This document shows, piece by piece, positions 1-6,245 of a stretch of DNA of 10,549 bases (its first letter is position 1; every line of letters begins with the position of its first letter). Below the pieces are notes generated by a model that was not told the origin of the DNA, ran no database searches, and saw only the letters and a list, made by a program, of their open reading frames with translations. The stretch is taken from positions 1-10,549 of the forward strand of contig JADGRM010000054.1 of the NCBI GenBank assembly GCA_017880945.1, given 5' to 3'. The position numbers were made by a program, and so were the translations under genes. The DNA comes from Gallionella sp. GTDB lineage: Bacteria; Pseudomonadota; Gammaproteobacteria; Burkholderiales; Gallionellaceae.

Positions 1-87
1 GCCCCGCGCCGTCGCGAGCGTCAGCGTGAAGTTTATGTGGAGAATGAACCGCTGGTGCAAATCGAGACACAACATCCCCAAGGATAA
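1..87 (+). CDS. rne: C-terminal end of probable ribonuclease E (partial)
   Basis: Frame 1 is open from the window edge to a TAA at 85-87 and gives 28 residues: an Arg/Glu-rich stretch (RRRERQREVY) and then a tail containing PLVQIET. A basic, low-complexity region followed by a short conserved 'Q-x-x-E-T'-like end is how betaproteobacterial RNase E proteins typically finish. In that family this tail belongs to the degradosome scaffold/RNA-binding half, downstream of the catalytic S1/RNase domain, which would lie left of the window. A strong terminator follows within 30 bp, as expected for the last gene of a transcript. The identification rests on tail flavour only. Another basic-tailed protein is possible, so confidence in the name is moderate, while confidence that a coding end is present is higher. 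Confidence 0.5.
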   Translation, partial: APRRRERQREVYVENEPLVQIETQHPQG

Positions 88-112
88 TAAGGGGCCTTCG
101 GTTTGCAAAAAC

Positions 113-146
113 AAAGCCGCACGATGAGAGTCGTGCGGCTTTTTTA
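113..146. terminator. Bidirectional rho-independent terminator
   Basis: A perfect 11-bp stem (AAGCCGCACGA at 114-124 against TCGTGCGGCTT at 131-141) with a 6-nt loop TGAGAG runs straight into a T-run on the plus strand. On the other side an A-rich stretch (105-115) provides a U-tract for minus-strand transcripts. It sits between the stop of the partial gene on the left and the stop of the converging phosphatase gene, so it can end both transcripts. Confidence 0.9.
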
Positions 147-161
147 TTGCAGGAGCGGGGG

Positions 162-650
162 CTATGCCGAGAAGTGCTGTCGACGAATCTCCTCCAACAA
201 CCCCTGCGCCGCATCCTCCACCATGTCCAGCACGCGCTCGAAACCATCTGCGCCGCCGTAATAGGGGTCCGGCACTTCACGCTCGGCGTGATGTCGCGCA
301 TATTCGAGGAACAGCCGCGCCCGGGTGTCGCTGTCCGGCGGAGTGATGCGCTGCAGGATGGCGAGGTTGGCCCGGTCCATCGCCAGCACATAATCGAAAC
401 GGCGGAAGTCACCCTCCGCTGCCTGCCGGCCGCGCAACTTGCTCATGTCATAACCGCGCTGCTGCGCCGCCCGCTGCGTGCGCAAATCGGGCGGATCGCC
501 GATGTGGTAATCATGCGTCCCGGCCGAATCGATCAGGATATGTTCGGCCAGACCGGCATTCTCGACATAGTGGCGAAACACCGCCTCCGCCGTCGGGGAG
601 CGGCAAATATTGCCCATGCAAACAAACAGGACTTTAATTTTTGTATTCAT
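162..650 (-). CDS. Low-molecular-weight protein-tyrosine-phosphatase
   Basis: The 162-residue product is the usual size for class II LMW-PTP, a cytosolic enzyme that dephosphorylates tyrosine (sometimes arginine) residues through a phosphocysteine intermediate. The signature loop CMGNICRS lies near the N-terminus, with nucleophile Cys11, Arg17 and Ser18 forming C-x5-R-S. The general-acid Asp is Asp128 in DPYYGG near the C-terminus, the second family hallmark. The ATG at 650 is preferred: it gives MNTKIKVLFVCMGN, the family's normal length ahead of the P-loop, and has a purine-rich GAAAG upstream. An ATG 30 bp further upstream adds a non-family decapeptide and has no ribosome site. The gene is single and converges with the left-hand gene. 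No tyrosine-kinase or exopolysaccharide genes lie beside it, so a housekeeping role is more likely than a Wzb-type capsule role. Confidence 0.93.
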   Translation of the reverse strand: MNTKIKVLFVCMGNICRSPTAEAVFRHYVENAGLAEHILIDSAGTHDYHIGDPPDLRTQRAAQQRGYDMSKLRGRQAAEGDFRRFDYVLAMDRANLAILQRITPPDSDTRARLFLEYARHHAEREVPDPYYGGADGFERVLDMVEDAAQGLLEEIRRQHFSA

Positions 651-717
651 CGTAACTTGGCTTTCTTCAATCCAACACATCCGCTATTGTAACTTCGCAC
701 CCGAATACAAATATTAC

Positions 718-746
718 TTGACCAATAAACTCGGGTTAATTACCAT
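718..746 (+). promoter_or_regulatory. Candidate sigma-70 promoter of the DsrC-like gene
   Basis: TTGACC (718-723) and TACCAT (741-746) are separated by exactly 17 bp and lie about 30 bp ahead of the DsrC-like start codon. The -35 box matches consensus at 5 of 6 positions and the -10 at 4 of 6. The surrounding 100 bp is clearly AT-rich compared with the neighbouring genes. Confidence 0.5.
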
Positions 747-777
747 TAGCACCATTCAATCAACTGGAGTATTACAA

Positions 778-1071
778 ATGGAAATCCCAACACGCGACGG
801 CGATGGCTATCTCGAAGACATGAGTGACTGGACACCGGAGATCGCCAAAGCCATGGCAGAAGCCGATCTTTACGAATTGAACGAAATGAAATGGGCACAC
901 ATCATGAAAGCCCGCGAATTCTACGAAGAATTCGGCACCGTTCCGCCGATCCGGAAATTCGTGAAATACATCGAGCAGGACCAGAAAGAAGTTTTCGACC
1001 TGTGGATGACCGGCCCGATGAAACCCATCACCAAATACGGCGGCCTGCCGAAACCGACCGGCTGCGTTTGA
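778..1071 (+). CDS. DsrC/TusE-family sulfur carrier-like protein, single-Cys type
   Basis: This 97-residue protein ends in GGLPKPTGCV, the hallmark C-terminal arm of the TusE/DsrC/DsvC family, whose penultimate Cys (Cys96 here) carries persulfide sulfur. The N-terminal DGDGYLEDMSDW and central FYEEFGTVPPIRKFVKYI segments also fit the fold. True DsrC, partner of dissimilatory sulfite reductase, has a second Cys 11 residues earlier; here that position is Thr85, as in E. coli TusE. The segment just before the arm (KEVFDLWMTGP) is also shorter than in DsrC or TusE. It is therefore a TusE- or RspA-like paralogue rather than a DsrAB partner. No tusBCD or dsr genes are beside it, so its sulfur donor and acceptor cannot be told from context. 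The start is supported by TGGAG at 765-769, 8 bp upstream. The ORF is open further upstream, but that part is not family-like. Confidence 0.88.
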   Translation: MEIPTRDGDGYLEDMSDWTPEIAKAMAEADLYELNEMKWAHIMKAREFYEEFGTVPPIRKFVKYIEQDQKEVFDLWMTGPMKPITKYGGLPKPTGCV

Positions 1072-1130
1072 TCTTCACCGTTTCTGCAACTGATGAAACA
1101 GCTAGCCATTCGACTAAGCTGGCAATAAAC

Positions 1131-1148
1131 GCCAGCGAAGTCGCTGGT
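1131..1148. repeat. Short inverted repeat after the DsrC-like gene
   Basis: CCAGCG (1132-1137) and CGCTGG (1142-1147) form a 6-bp stem with loop AAGT, extendable by a wobble pair. It lies about 60 bp past the DsrC-like stop codon. No T-run follows, so it is at best a weak terminator or an RNA-stabilising hairpin. Confidence 0.4.
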
Positions 1149-1155
1149 TATGTGC

Positions 1156-1182
1156 GTAGCGCCCCACTTGACAGGGCGCTAT
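1156..1182. repeat. Inverted repeat just ahead of selO
   Basis: TAGCGCCC (1157-1164) and GGGCGCTA (1174-1181) are a perfect 8-bp inverted repeat around a 9-nt loop. The left arm begins with GTAG, like the REP palindromes elsewhere in the window, though the core differs. The right arm contains the first possible selO ATG (1181) and ends 20 bp before the preferred one (1202), so it could affect translation initiation. Confidence 0.45.
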
Positions 1183-1201
1183 GCCGCCCCCTGAATCCCC
1201 C

Positions 1202-2671
1202 ATGCATAAACTCGATCAACTGCTTTTCGAAAACACCTTCGCTCGCCTGCCGGATAGTTTTCACAGCCGCCTGAAACCCACACCGCTGCCCGCACCCTAT
1301 CTGGTCAGTTTCAATGCGGACGCCGCTCGTCTGATCGATCTCGATAGCGAAGAAATGTCGCGCGCCGATTTCGCCGAGCACTTCACCGGCAATCGGCTGT
1401 TGCCCGGTGCCGAGCCGCTGTCCATGCTCTACGCCGGACACCAGTTCGGCCAGTTCGTCCCGCAACTGGGCGACGGGCGCGCGATCCTGCTTGGCGAGAT
1501 CAGAAATCGCGCCGGAGAACTTTGGGATGTGCAGCTCAAGGGGGCCGGCATCACGCCCTATTCGCGCCAGGGCGATGGCCGCGCCGTGCTGCGCTCCAGC
1601 ATCCGCGAATACCTTTGTTCGGAAGCCATGCATGGGCTGGGCATCCCCACCAGCCGCGCCCTGTGCATCGTCGGCAGCGATGAGGAAGTCTATCGCGAGC
1701 GCATCGAAACCGCCGCCGTGATCACCCGGCTGGCACCTTCGCATGTGCGCTTCGGTTCGTTCGAAGTATTTTTCTATCGCGGCCAGCATGAACAGATCGC
1801 CACACTCGCCGACTACGTCATCGCCAGACACTTTCCCGATTTGTCCAACGATGCGGATAAGTACCAGCTGTTCCTGAATGAAGTCACCCAGCGCACCGCC
1901 AAGCTGATGGCGCAATGGCAGGCAGTCGGCTTCTCGCATGGCGTGATGAACACCGACAACATGTCGATACTCGGCCTGACCTTCGACTACGGCCCGTTCG
2001 GTTTCATGGAAAGTTACGACCCCGGCTACATCTGCAACCACTCCGACCCTCGCGGGCGCTATGCTTACGATCAGCAGCCGCAGGTCGGCCTGTGGAATCT
2101 TGCCTGTCTGGCACAAGCCCTGTCACCGCTGATCCCGACCGAGCAGGCCCATGCCGTGCTGGACGGCTATGCCCCGGCTTACCACCAACACTATGCGGAA
2201 TTGATGGGTGCCAAACTGGGTCTGGGCAACACCACTCTGGATGATATTCAACTGATAGCCTCGCTGCTGGAAATGATGCGATCCAGCCATATCGATTACA
2301 CCAACCTGTTTCGCGGCCTGGGGAATTTCGACTCGGCAGCGGATGCATCAAACAGCCTGTTGCGCGACCAGTTCATCGACCGCGCGGCATTCGATTCCTG
2401 GGCCGAGTCCTATCGCGCGCGCCTGCAACACCAACCTGGCACGGACAGCGAACGCAAGGCGCGTATGGACGCGGTCAATCCAAAATATATCCTGCGCAAT
2501 TATCTCGCGCAAAGCGCGATCGAGATGGCCGAACAGCAGCGCGACTTCTCCGAAATAGACCGCCTGCTGGCCCTGCTCGGCAAACCGTTCGACGAACAGC
2601 CGGGGATGGAAAGATACGCCGCCATACCGCCGGATTGGGCGCGACAGATCGAGGTGAGTTGCTCGTCCTGA
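1202..2671 (+). CDS. selO: Protein adenylyltransferase SelO (YdiU/UPF0061)
   Basis: The 489-residue product is full length for SelO, a kinase-fold enzyme that binds ATP upside down and transfers AMP to Ser/Thr/Tyr of target proteins, with a reported role in oxidative-stress response. Family blocks include YAGHQFGQFVPQLGDGRA (77-94), QLKGAGITPYSRQGDGRAVL (111-130), GVMNTDNMSI (247-256), FDYGPFGF (261-268) and CNHSDPRGRYAYD (278-290). Candidate active-site residues are Lys113, Glu136, Arg176, Arg183, Asp252, Asn253 and Asp262. This numbering agrees with what I recall for the Pseudomonas enzyme, which favours the ATG at 1202 (MHKLDQL) over the one at 1181. The C-terminus is VSCSS, where vertebrate SelO has Sec-Ser-Ser. 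Cys487 and Cys278 match the pair that forms a regulatory disulfide in the E. coli protein. No good ribosome site precedes either ATG. The gene stands alone, converging on rhlE. Confidence 0.96.
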   Translation: MHKLDQLLFENTFARLPDSFHSRLKPTPLPAPYLVSFNADAARLIDLDSEEMSRADFAEHFTGNRLLPGAEPLSMLYAGHQFGQFVPQLGDGRAILLGEIRNRAGELWDVQLKGAGITPYSRQGDGRAVLRSSIREYLCSEAMHGLGIPTSRALCIVGSDEEVYRERIETAAVITRLAPSHVRFGSFEVFFYRGQHEQIATLADYVIARHFPDLSNDADKYQLFLNEVTQRTAKLMAQWQAVGFSHGVMNTDNMSILGLTFDYGPFGFMESYDPGYICNHSDPRGRYAYDQQPQVGLWNLACLAQALSPLIPTEQAHAVLDGYAPAYHQHYAELMGAKLGLGNTTLDDIQLIASLLEMMRSSHIDYTNLFRGLGNFDSAADASNSLLRDQFIDRAAFDSWAESYRARLQHQPGTDSERKARMDAVNPKYILRNYLAQSAIEMAEQQRDFSEIDRLLALLGKPFDEQPGMERYAAIPPDWARQIEVSCSS

Positions 2672-2691
2672 GCATTGGATAAACGGTTTGT

Positions 2692-2740
2692 GTAGCGGGC
2701 CATGCCCGCGAATCTCCTGGTCGCGGGCATGGCCCGCTAC
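2692..2740. repeat. REP-type inverted pair (BIME) between convergent selO and rhlE
   Basis: Two 20-bp arms are perfect reverse complements, GTAGCGGGCCATGCCCGCGA (2692-2711) and its mirror (2721-2740), around a 9-nt loop. Each arm is itself a small palindrome (CGGGCCATGCCCG) preceded by GTAG. That 5' tetranucleotide is typical of REP elements mobilised by RAYT (TnpA-REP) transposases. The pair fills most of the 79-bp gap and ends 10 bp from the rhlE stop codon. There is no T-run, so any role in 3' end formation would be by stable hairpin rather than intrinsic termination. A related pair lies at 5509-5560. Confidence 0.85.
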
Positions 2741-2750
2741 CAGGTTCCCG

Positions 2751-4151
2751 TTAGCTCGGTCGGCGCACGAACAACGCCGCAACTTCTTTTTTGGGCTTGC
2801 CGGCGGGTTGCTCCGGCTGTTTGGCAGGGGTGGCGCTAGCGCTGGGCTCGTAGGGCTTGTCGAACCACGGATCATGGCTGGACTTTTTCGGTGCGGCAGG
2901 ACGCGGTGAATGGCTGCGCTCTGCATGTTCACCTCGCGGAGCATGGGTGCGTTCATGATGTTCACCGCGCGGCGCTCTGCTGGTCCGGGTACTATTCTGG
3001 GCAGCGTGCGGCACGACCGCCTTTTCCTTTTCGATCTCGCACTTGATCAGCTTCTCGATTTCAGCCAGATATCTTTCTTCTTCAGGCGACACCAGCGAAA
3101 TCGCTTTACCGGAAGCGCCGGCACGACCGGTACGTCCGATGCGGTGCACGTAATCTTCCGGCGCGCTGGGTATCTCGTAGTTGATCACCATCGGCAGCTG
3201 GTCGATATCCAGGCCGCGGGCGGCGACATCAGTCCCGATCAGCACAGTGACTGTGCCTTGCTTGAAGGCGTCGAGTGCCTGCATACGTTCCAGCTGGGTC
3301 TTATCGCCATGGATCGCATCGGCGGCAACGCCCTCCTTCTGCAATTGCTTGGCGAGGCGGCCGGCAGTGAGCTTGGTTTTGGTGAACACCAGCACTTGCG
3401 TCGCATCGCTGCCGCGCAACAGTTGCGCGAGCAGGACGTGCTTGTCTGCCTGCTCGACCAGGTAAACTTTTTGCGTGACGTTCTCGGCGGTGGCATTGCT
3501 GCGCGCAACTTCGATGAGCCTGGGTTTGGTCAGAAACTCCGCCGATAATTTCTTGATCTCGGTCGAGAACGTGGCCGAGAACATCAGGTTCTGCCGCTGT
3601 TTGGGCAACAACGCCAGAATGCGCTTCAGATCGGGCATGAAGCCCATGTCCAGCATGCGATCCGCTTCATCCAGCACCAGTATCTGCACCTGATTCAGCA
3701 GCACAGATTTCATCTCGATGTGATCCAGCAGGCGGCCCGGTGTGGCGACCAGAATCTCCACACCCGTCTTCAGATGAGGCGTCTGCGTCTTGATATCCAC
3801 CCCGCCAAACACCACCAGTGAGCGCAACTTGCAATGCTTCGCATAGGTCTTCACGCTTTCTTCCACCTGGATCGCCAGTTCGCGCGTCGGCACCAATATC
3901 AGCGCGCGCACCGGATGGCGCGCAGGCGAGGTGCTGGTGCTGGCGAACGGCAACAACTTTTGCAGCATGGGCAACACAAAAGCAGCCGTCTTGCCGGTAC
4001 CCGTCTGCGCGCCGGCCATCAGATCGCAACCTTCCAGCACCAGCGGGATAGCTTGAGCCTGAACAGGTGTGGGAGTGGTGTAACCGGACTCGGTGAGCGC
4101 CTTGAGGATTTCAGGGGCAAGCTTTAAATCTATAAAACTAATCGTATTCAA
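2751..4151 (-). CDS. rhlE: DEAD-box ATP-dependent RNA helicase RhlE
   Basis: The 466-residue protein has a complete DEAD-box core: Q motif GYTTPTPVQ (23-31), Walker A AQTGTGKT (48-55), PTREL (88-92), TPGR (137-140), DEAD (161-164), SAT (192-194) and HRIGRTGR (336-343). The N-terminus ISFIDLKLAPEILKAL is RhlE-like. RhlE unwinds short RNA duplexes and is linked to ribosome maturation, cold growth and RNA decay. From about residue 385 the protein becomes a basic, Pro/His-rich, probably disordered tail. It contains an imperfect 11-residue tandem repeat at 393-414 and ends EVAALFVRRPS. The start codon is TTG (4151-4149), behind a purine-rich AGAGAAGAGA. No in-frame ATG is available before the conserved region. 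A promoter with a perfect TATAAT lies 50 bp upstream. Its 3' end abuts the REP pair shared with selO. Confidence 0.95.
   Translation of the reverse strand: MNTISFIDLKLAPEILKALTESGYTTPTPVQAQAIPLVLEGCDLMAGAQTGTGKTAAFVLPMLQKLLPFASTSTSPARHPVRALILVPTRELAIQVEESVKTYAKHCKLRSLVVFGGVDIKTQTPHLKTGVEILVATPGRLLDHIEMKSVLLNQVQILVLDEADRMLDMGFMPDLKRILALLPKQRQNLMFSATFSTEIKKLSAEFLTKPRLIEVARSNATAENVTQKVYLVEQADKHVLLAQLLRGSDATQVLVFTKTKLTAGRLAKQLQKEGVAADAIHGDKTQLERMQALDAFKQGTVTVLIGTDVAARGLDIDQLPMVINYEIPSAPEDYVHRIGRTGRAGASGKAISLVSPEEERYLAEIEKLIKCEIEKEKAVVPHAAQNSTRTSRAPRGEHHERTHAPRGEHAERSHSPRPAAPKKSSHDPWFDKPYEPSASATPAKQPEQPAGKPKKEVAALFVRRPS
2910..2975 (-). repeat. 33-bp imperfect tandem repeat inside the rhlE tail
   Basis: Two consecutive 33-bp units encode APRGEHHERTH and APRGEHAERSH (RhlE residues 393-403 and 404-414), followed by the start of a third (SPR). 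The repeat keeps reading frame and the positive/histidine pattern, as is common in the variable RNA-binding tails of RhlE proteins. Confidence 0.75.
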
Positions 4152-4201
4152 TGATCTCTTCTCTTCATGTTGATCCAGGGGCGGACAGCCCTAAAGGTGG
4201 C

Positions 4202-4229
4202 ATTATACTCCCCCCGCTTAAAACACCAA
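4202..4229 (-). promoter_or_regulatory. Sigma-70 promoter of rhlE
   Basis: On the minus strand TTGGTG (4229-4224) and a perfect TATAAT (4207-4202) are 16 bp apart, and the -10 box is 50 bp ahead of the TTG start of rhlE. The 147-bp gap between the ABC permease and rhlE contains no obvious intrinsic terminator. Some rhlE mRNA could therefore also come by read-through from the efflux operon. Confidence 0.65.
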
Positions 4230-4298
4230 TCAGGCCCTGTCAGGATAGACGTGTCGCTAGCGTGCCAACGCGGCGGGATAAATTTACAACGCGATTCA

Positions 4299-5507
4299 TC
4301 AGGAACGTGCCAAGGCCATCACCGGGTCAAGCTGCGCAGCGCGCCGTGCCGGCCACACGCTGAACAGGATTCCCGTACCCAGCGATGTGCCTATCGCCGC
4401 GAGCACGGCCCACCAGGGTGCCGACACCGGCAGCGACGGATAAATCTTGCCTATCAGCAGTACGCCTGCCTCACCCAATATCAAGCCAACCACGCTGCCG
4501 ATGCCGGACAGCAATATCGCTTCGGCGAAAAACAGATTCCTGATTTGCGCGGCGGGTGCGCCCAGGGCTTTGAGCAGGCCGATTTCCCTGATGCGCTGCG
4601 AGACCGCGATCAGCATCACGTTCATGATCAGGATGCCCGCCACCGCCAGACTGATCGCGGCGATGCCGCCGACCGCCAGCGTCAATGCGCGCAGGACGCG
4701 GTCAAAGGTGGCCAGCACGGCATCCTGGGTGATGACGGTCACATCGCGTTCGCCGTTGTGGCGGCGCAACAGGATTTCTTCGGCATCGCGCTTCGCGGGC
4801 TCGATGGCTTCGCGGCTTTTCGCCTCCACCAGAATCCGGAACAAGCCGGAGGTGTTGAACAGCATGTGTGCCGAAGCGACCGGCACGATGACGATCTCGT
4901 CGGTATTGAAACCCATCGATTCGCCCTGGCTCGCCATCACGCCGATCACGCGAAAACGCCGGTCTCCCAGGCGCACCCAGGCACCGATGGCCTGCTCCTG
5001 ACCGAATAATTCGCGCCTGATCTTCGCGCCCAGCACACACACCGATTCGCTGGAGTGCACATCTCCGGCAGGCAGAAATTGCCCTTGCCCCAGTTCCATG
5101 TGGCGGATCGTCAACAAATCCCCAGTCGAACCCAGCACCACCACTTCGCGGTTGAGTGCCCCCTGAGAAATCTGTGATGAACCGACAGTCAGCGGCGCGA
5201 TACGCCTGATGTATCGGCTGCGCAACAGGTCTTGCGCATCGTCCAGGCTCAGTTCGCGCGGAATCTGCCCGAGCAGCATGCCCGGCCCGATGCCCGCCGT
5301 TTCGGTGCGTCCGGGCAGCACGATGACCAGATTGGTGCCCAACGACGAAAATTGATCGACCACATAGCGGCGCGCGCCCTCGCCCAATCCGGTCAGCACC
5401 ACCACCGATGCCACGCCGATGGACATCGCCAAGATCATCAGCAAGGTACGAGTGCGGCTGCCTCGCAGGCTGCCCAAGGCGAACTGCAGTGTGTCGACAA
5501 GATTCAT
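4299..5507 (-). CDS. MacB/FtsX-type ABC transporter permease
   Basis: The 402-residue inner-membrane protein has the four-helix layout of MacB-family permeases: TM1 about 20-42, a large periplasmic domain of about 45-270 (MacB_PCD), then TM2 about 276-300, TM3 about 330-352 and TM4 about 363-385. The stretch RIREIGLLKALGAP (305-318) after TM2 is the usual coupling segment touching the ATPase, and the PARRAAQLDPVMALARS end is family-typical. Unlike E. coli MacB, the ATPase is a separate gene. Such proteins drive a tripartite pump by mechanotransmission, passing periplasmic substrates through an adaptor and a TolC-like outer-membrane channel. No channel gene is in the window. The ATG overlaps the ATPase stop by 4 bp (ATGA), implying translational coupling. 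Substrate is unknown; macrolides, peptides and lipid-linked compounds are all handled by relatives. Confidence 0.93.
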   Translation of the reverse strand: MNLVDTLQFALGSLRGSRTRTLLMILAMSIGVASVVVLTGLGEGARRYVVDQFSSLGTNLVIVLPGRTETAGIGPGMLLGQIPRELSLDDAQDLLRSRYIRRIAPLTVGSSQISQGALNREVVVLGSTGDLLTIRHMELGQGQFLPAGDVHSSESVCVLGAKIRRELFGQEQAIGAWVRLGDRRFRVIGVMASQGESMGFNTDEIVIVPVASAHMLFNTSGLFRILVEAKSREAIEPAKRDAEEILLRRHNGERDVTVITQDAVLATFDRVLRALTLAVGGIAAISLAVAGILIMNVMLIAVSQRIREIGLLKALGAPAAQIRNLFFAEAILLSGIGSVVGLILGEAGVLLIGKIYPSLPVSAPWWAVLAAIGTSLGTGILFSVWPARRAAQLDPVMALARS

Positions 5508-6235
5508 CGTAGGTCGGGCTCCGCCCGACGTTCTGTTTCGGCGGGCATAGCCCGCCCTACAACTTGCCCGGTCTCACTGATGATCTGGCCATCAACCATG
5601 TGCAACTGACGTTGCGCACGCCCGCCGATGACCGGATCATGGGTGACGACGATCAAGGCGACGTGTTGCACGACCAGTTGTTCGAGCAGGTTCATCACTT
5701 CCTTGCCGGTGGTCTGGTCGAGATTGCCGGTCGGCTCGTCGGCCAATAGCACGGCGGGGTGCATGCTGGTGGCGCGTGCAATAGCCACGCGTTGCCGCTG
5801 CCCGCCGGAGAGTTGATCCGGGCGATGATCGGCACGATCCGTCAAGCCATAATTTTCCAGCAGCTTCACCACGCGAGCCTTGCGTTCGGTGGGAGAAATG
5901 CCAGCCAGGATCAGCGGCAACTCGATGTTCATCGCGGCGGTCAGGCGCGGCACCAGATGGAAAGCCTGGAATACGAAGCCGATCTTTTCACTGCGCACTC
6001 TGGCCTGTTGCTCGTCGTTCAAGTCGGTGACATTCCCGCCATCCAGCTTGTAAGTGCCGGAACTCGGCCTGTCCAGCAGCCCGATCAGATTGAGCAAGGT
6101 GGATTTGCCGGAACCGGACGGCCCCATGATGGAGACATAATCCCCCGCCGCGATGTTCAGGTCGATGCCGCGCAGGGCAGCGACCTCTTGATCGCCGACT
6201 ATGAAGCTGCGACTTACCTTGTCCAGTTGAATCAT
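5504..6235 (-). CDS. MacB/LolD-type ABC transporter ATPase
   Basis: The 243-residue cytosolic subunit powers the neighbouring permease. All nucleotide-binding motifs are intact: Walker A GPSGSGKST (38-46, Lys44), Q-loop Gln90 in FVFQ, signature LSGGQRQRVAIARA (142-155), Walker B AVLLADEPTGNLD (161-173) with Glu167, and the H-loop His199 in VVTHD. Pattern and length fit the MacB/LolD/FtsE group. The natural core ends near GQIISETGQ (216-224). The last 18 residues, from Val226, are read entirely from a REP-pair repeat, giving a charged tail that relatives should lack. The stop overlaps the permease ATG. The start lies 10 bp after the membrane-fusion-protein stop and has no strong ribosome site, so expression is probably coupled to that gene. 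Confidence 0.95.
   Translation of the reverse strand: MIQLDKVSRSFIVGDQEVAALRGIDLNIAAGDYVSIMGPSGSGKSTLLNLIGLLDRPSSGTYKLDGGNVTDLNDEQQARVRSEKIGFVFQAFHLVPRLTAAMNIELPLILAGISPTERKARVVKLLENYGLTDRADHRPDQLSGGQRQRVAIARATSMHPAVLLADEPTGNLDQTTGKEVMNLLEQLVVQHVALIVVTHDPVIGGRAQRQLHMVDGQIISETGQVVGRAMPAETERRAEPDLR
5509..5560. repeat. REP-type inverted pair (BIME) inside the ATPase 3' coding end
   Basis: The left unit is GTAG plus the palindrome GTCGGGCTCCGCCCGAC (5509-5529). The right unit is inverted, GGCGGGCATAGCCCGCC plus CTAC (5540-5560). Both carry the GTAG tetranucleotide, and the right unit's GGGC-TATG-CCCG core is one base from the core of the pair at 2692-2740, so they belong to one family. The whole element lies in the reading frame of the ATPase gene and stops two bases before the permease start codon. 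Confidence 0.88.
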
Positions 6236-6245
6236 TTGGGCCGGA

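Noticed and set aside
651..680. Upstream ATG for the tyrosine phosphatase
   Set aside because: It adds MCWIEESQVT, which is not family-like and has no ribosome site; the ATG at 650 gives the normal LMW-PTP length.
1148..2116. A 322-codon open frame on the minus strand opposite selO
   Set aside because: It lies wholly antisense to the strongly supported selO gene, has no family resemblance or ribosome site, and is explained by GC-rich codon structure.
4167..5009. A 280-codon plus-strand open frame opposite the permease
   Set aside because: It is a Gln/Arg/His-rich shadow of the MacB-type permease, with no motif and an N-terminus in the rhlE promoter region.
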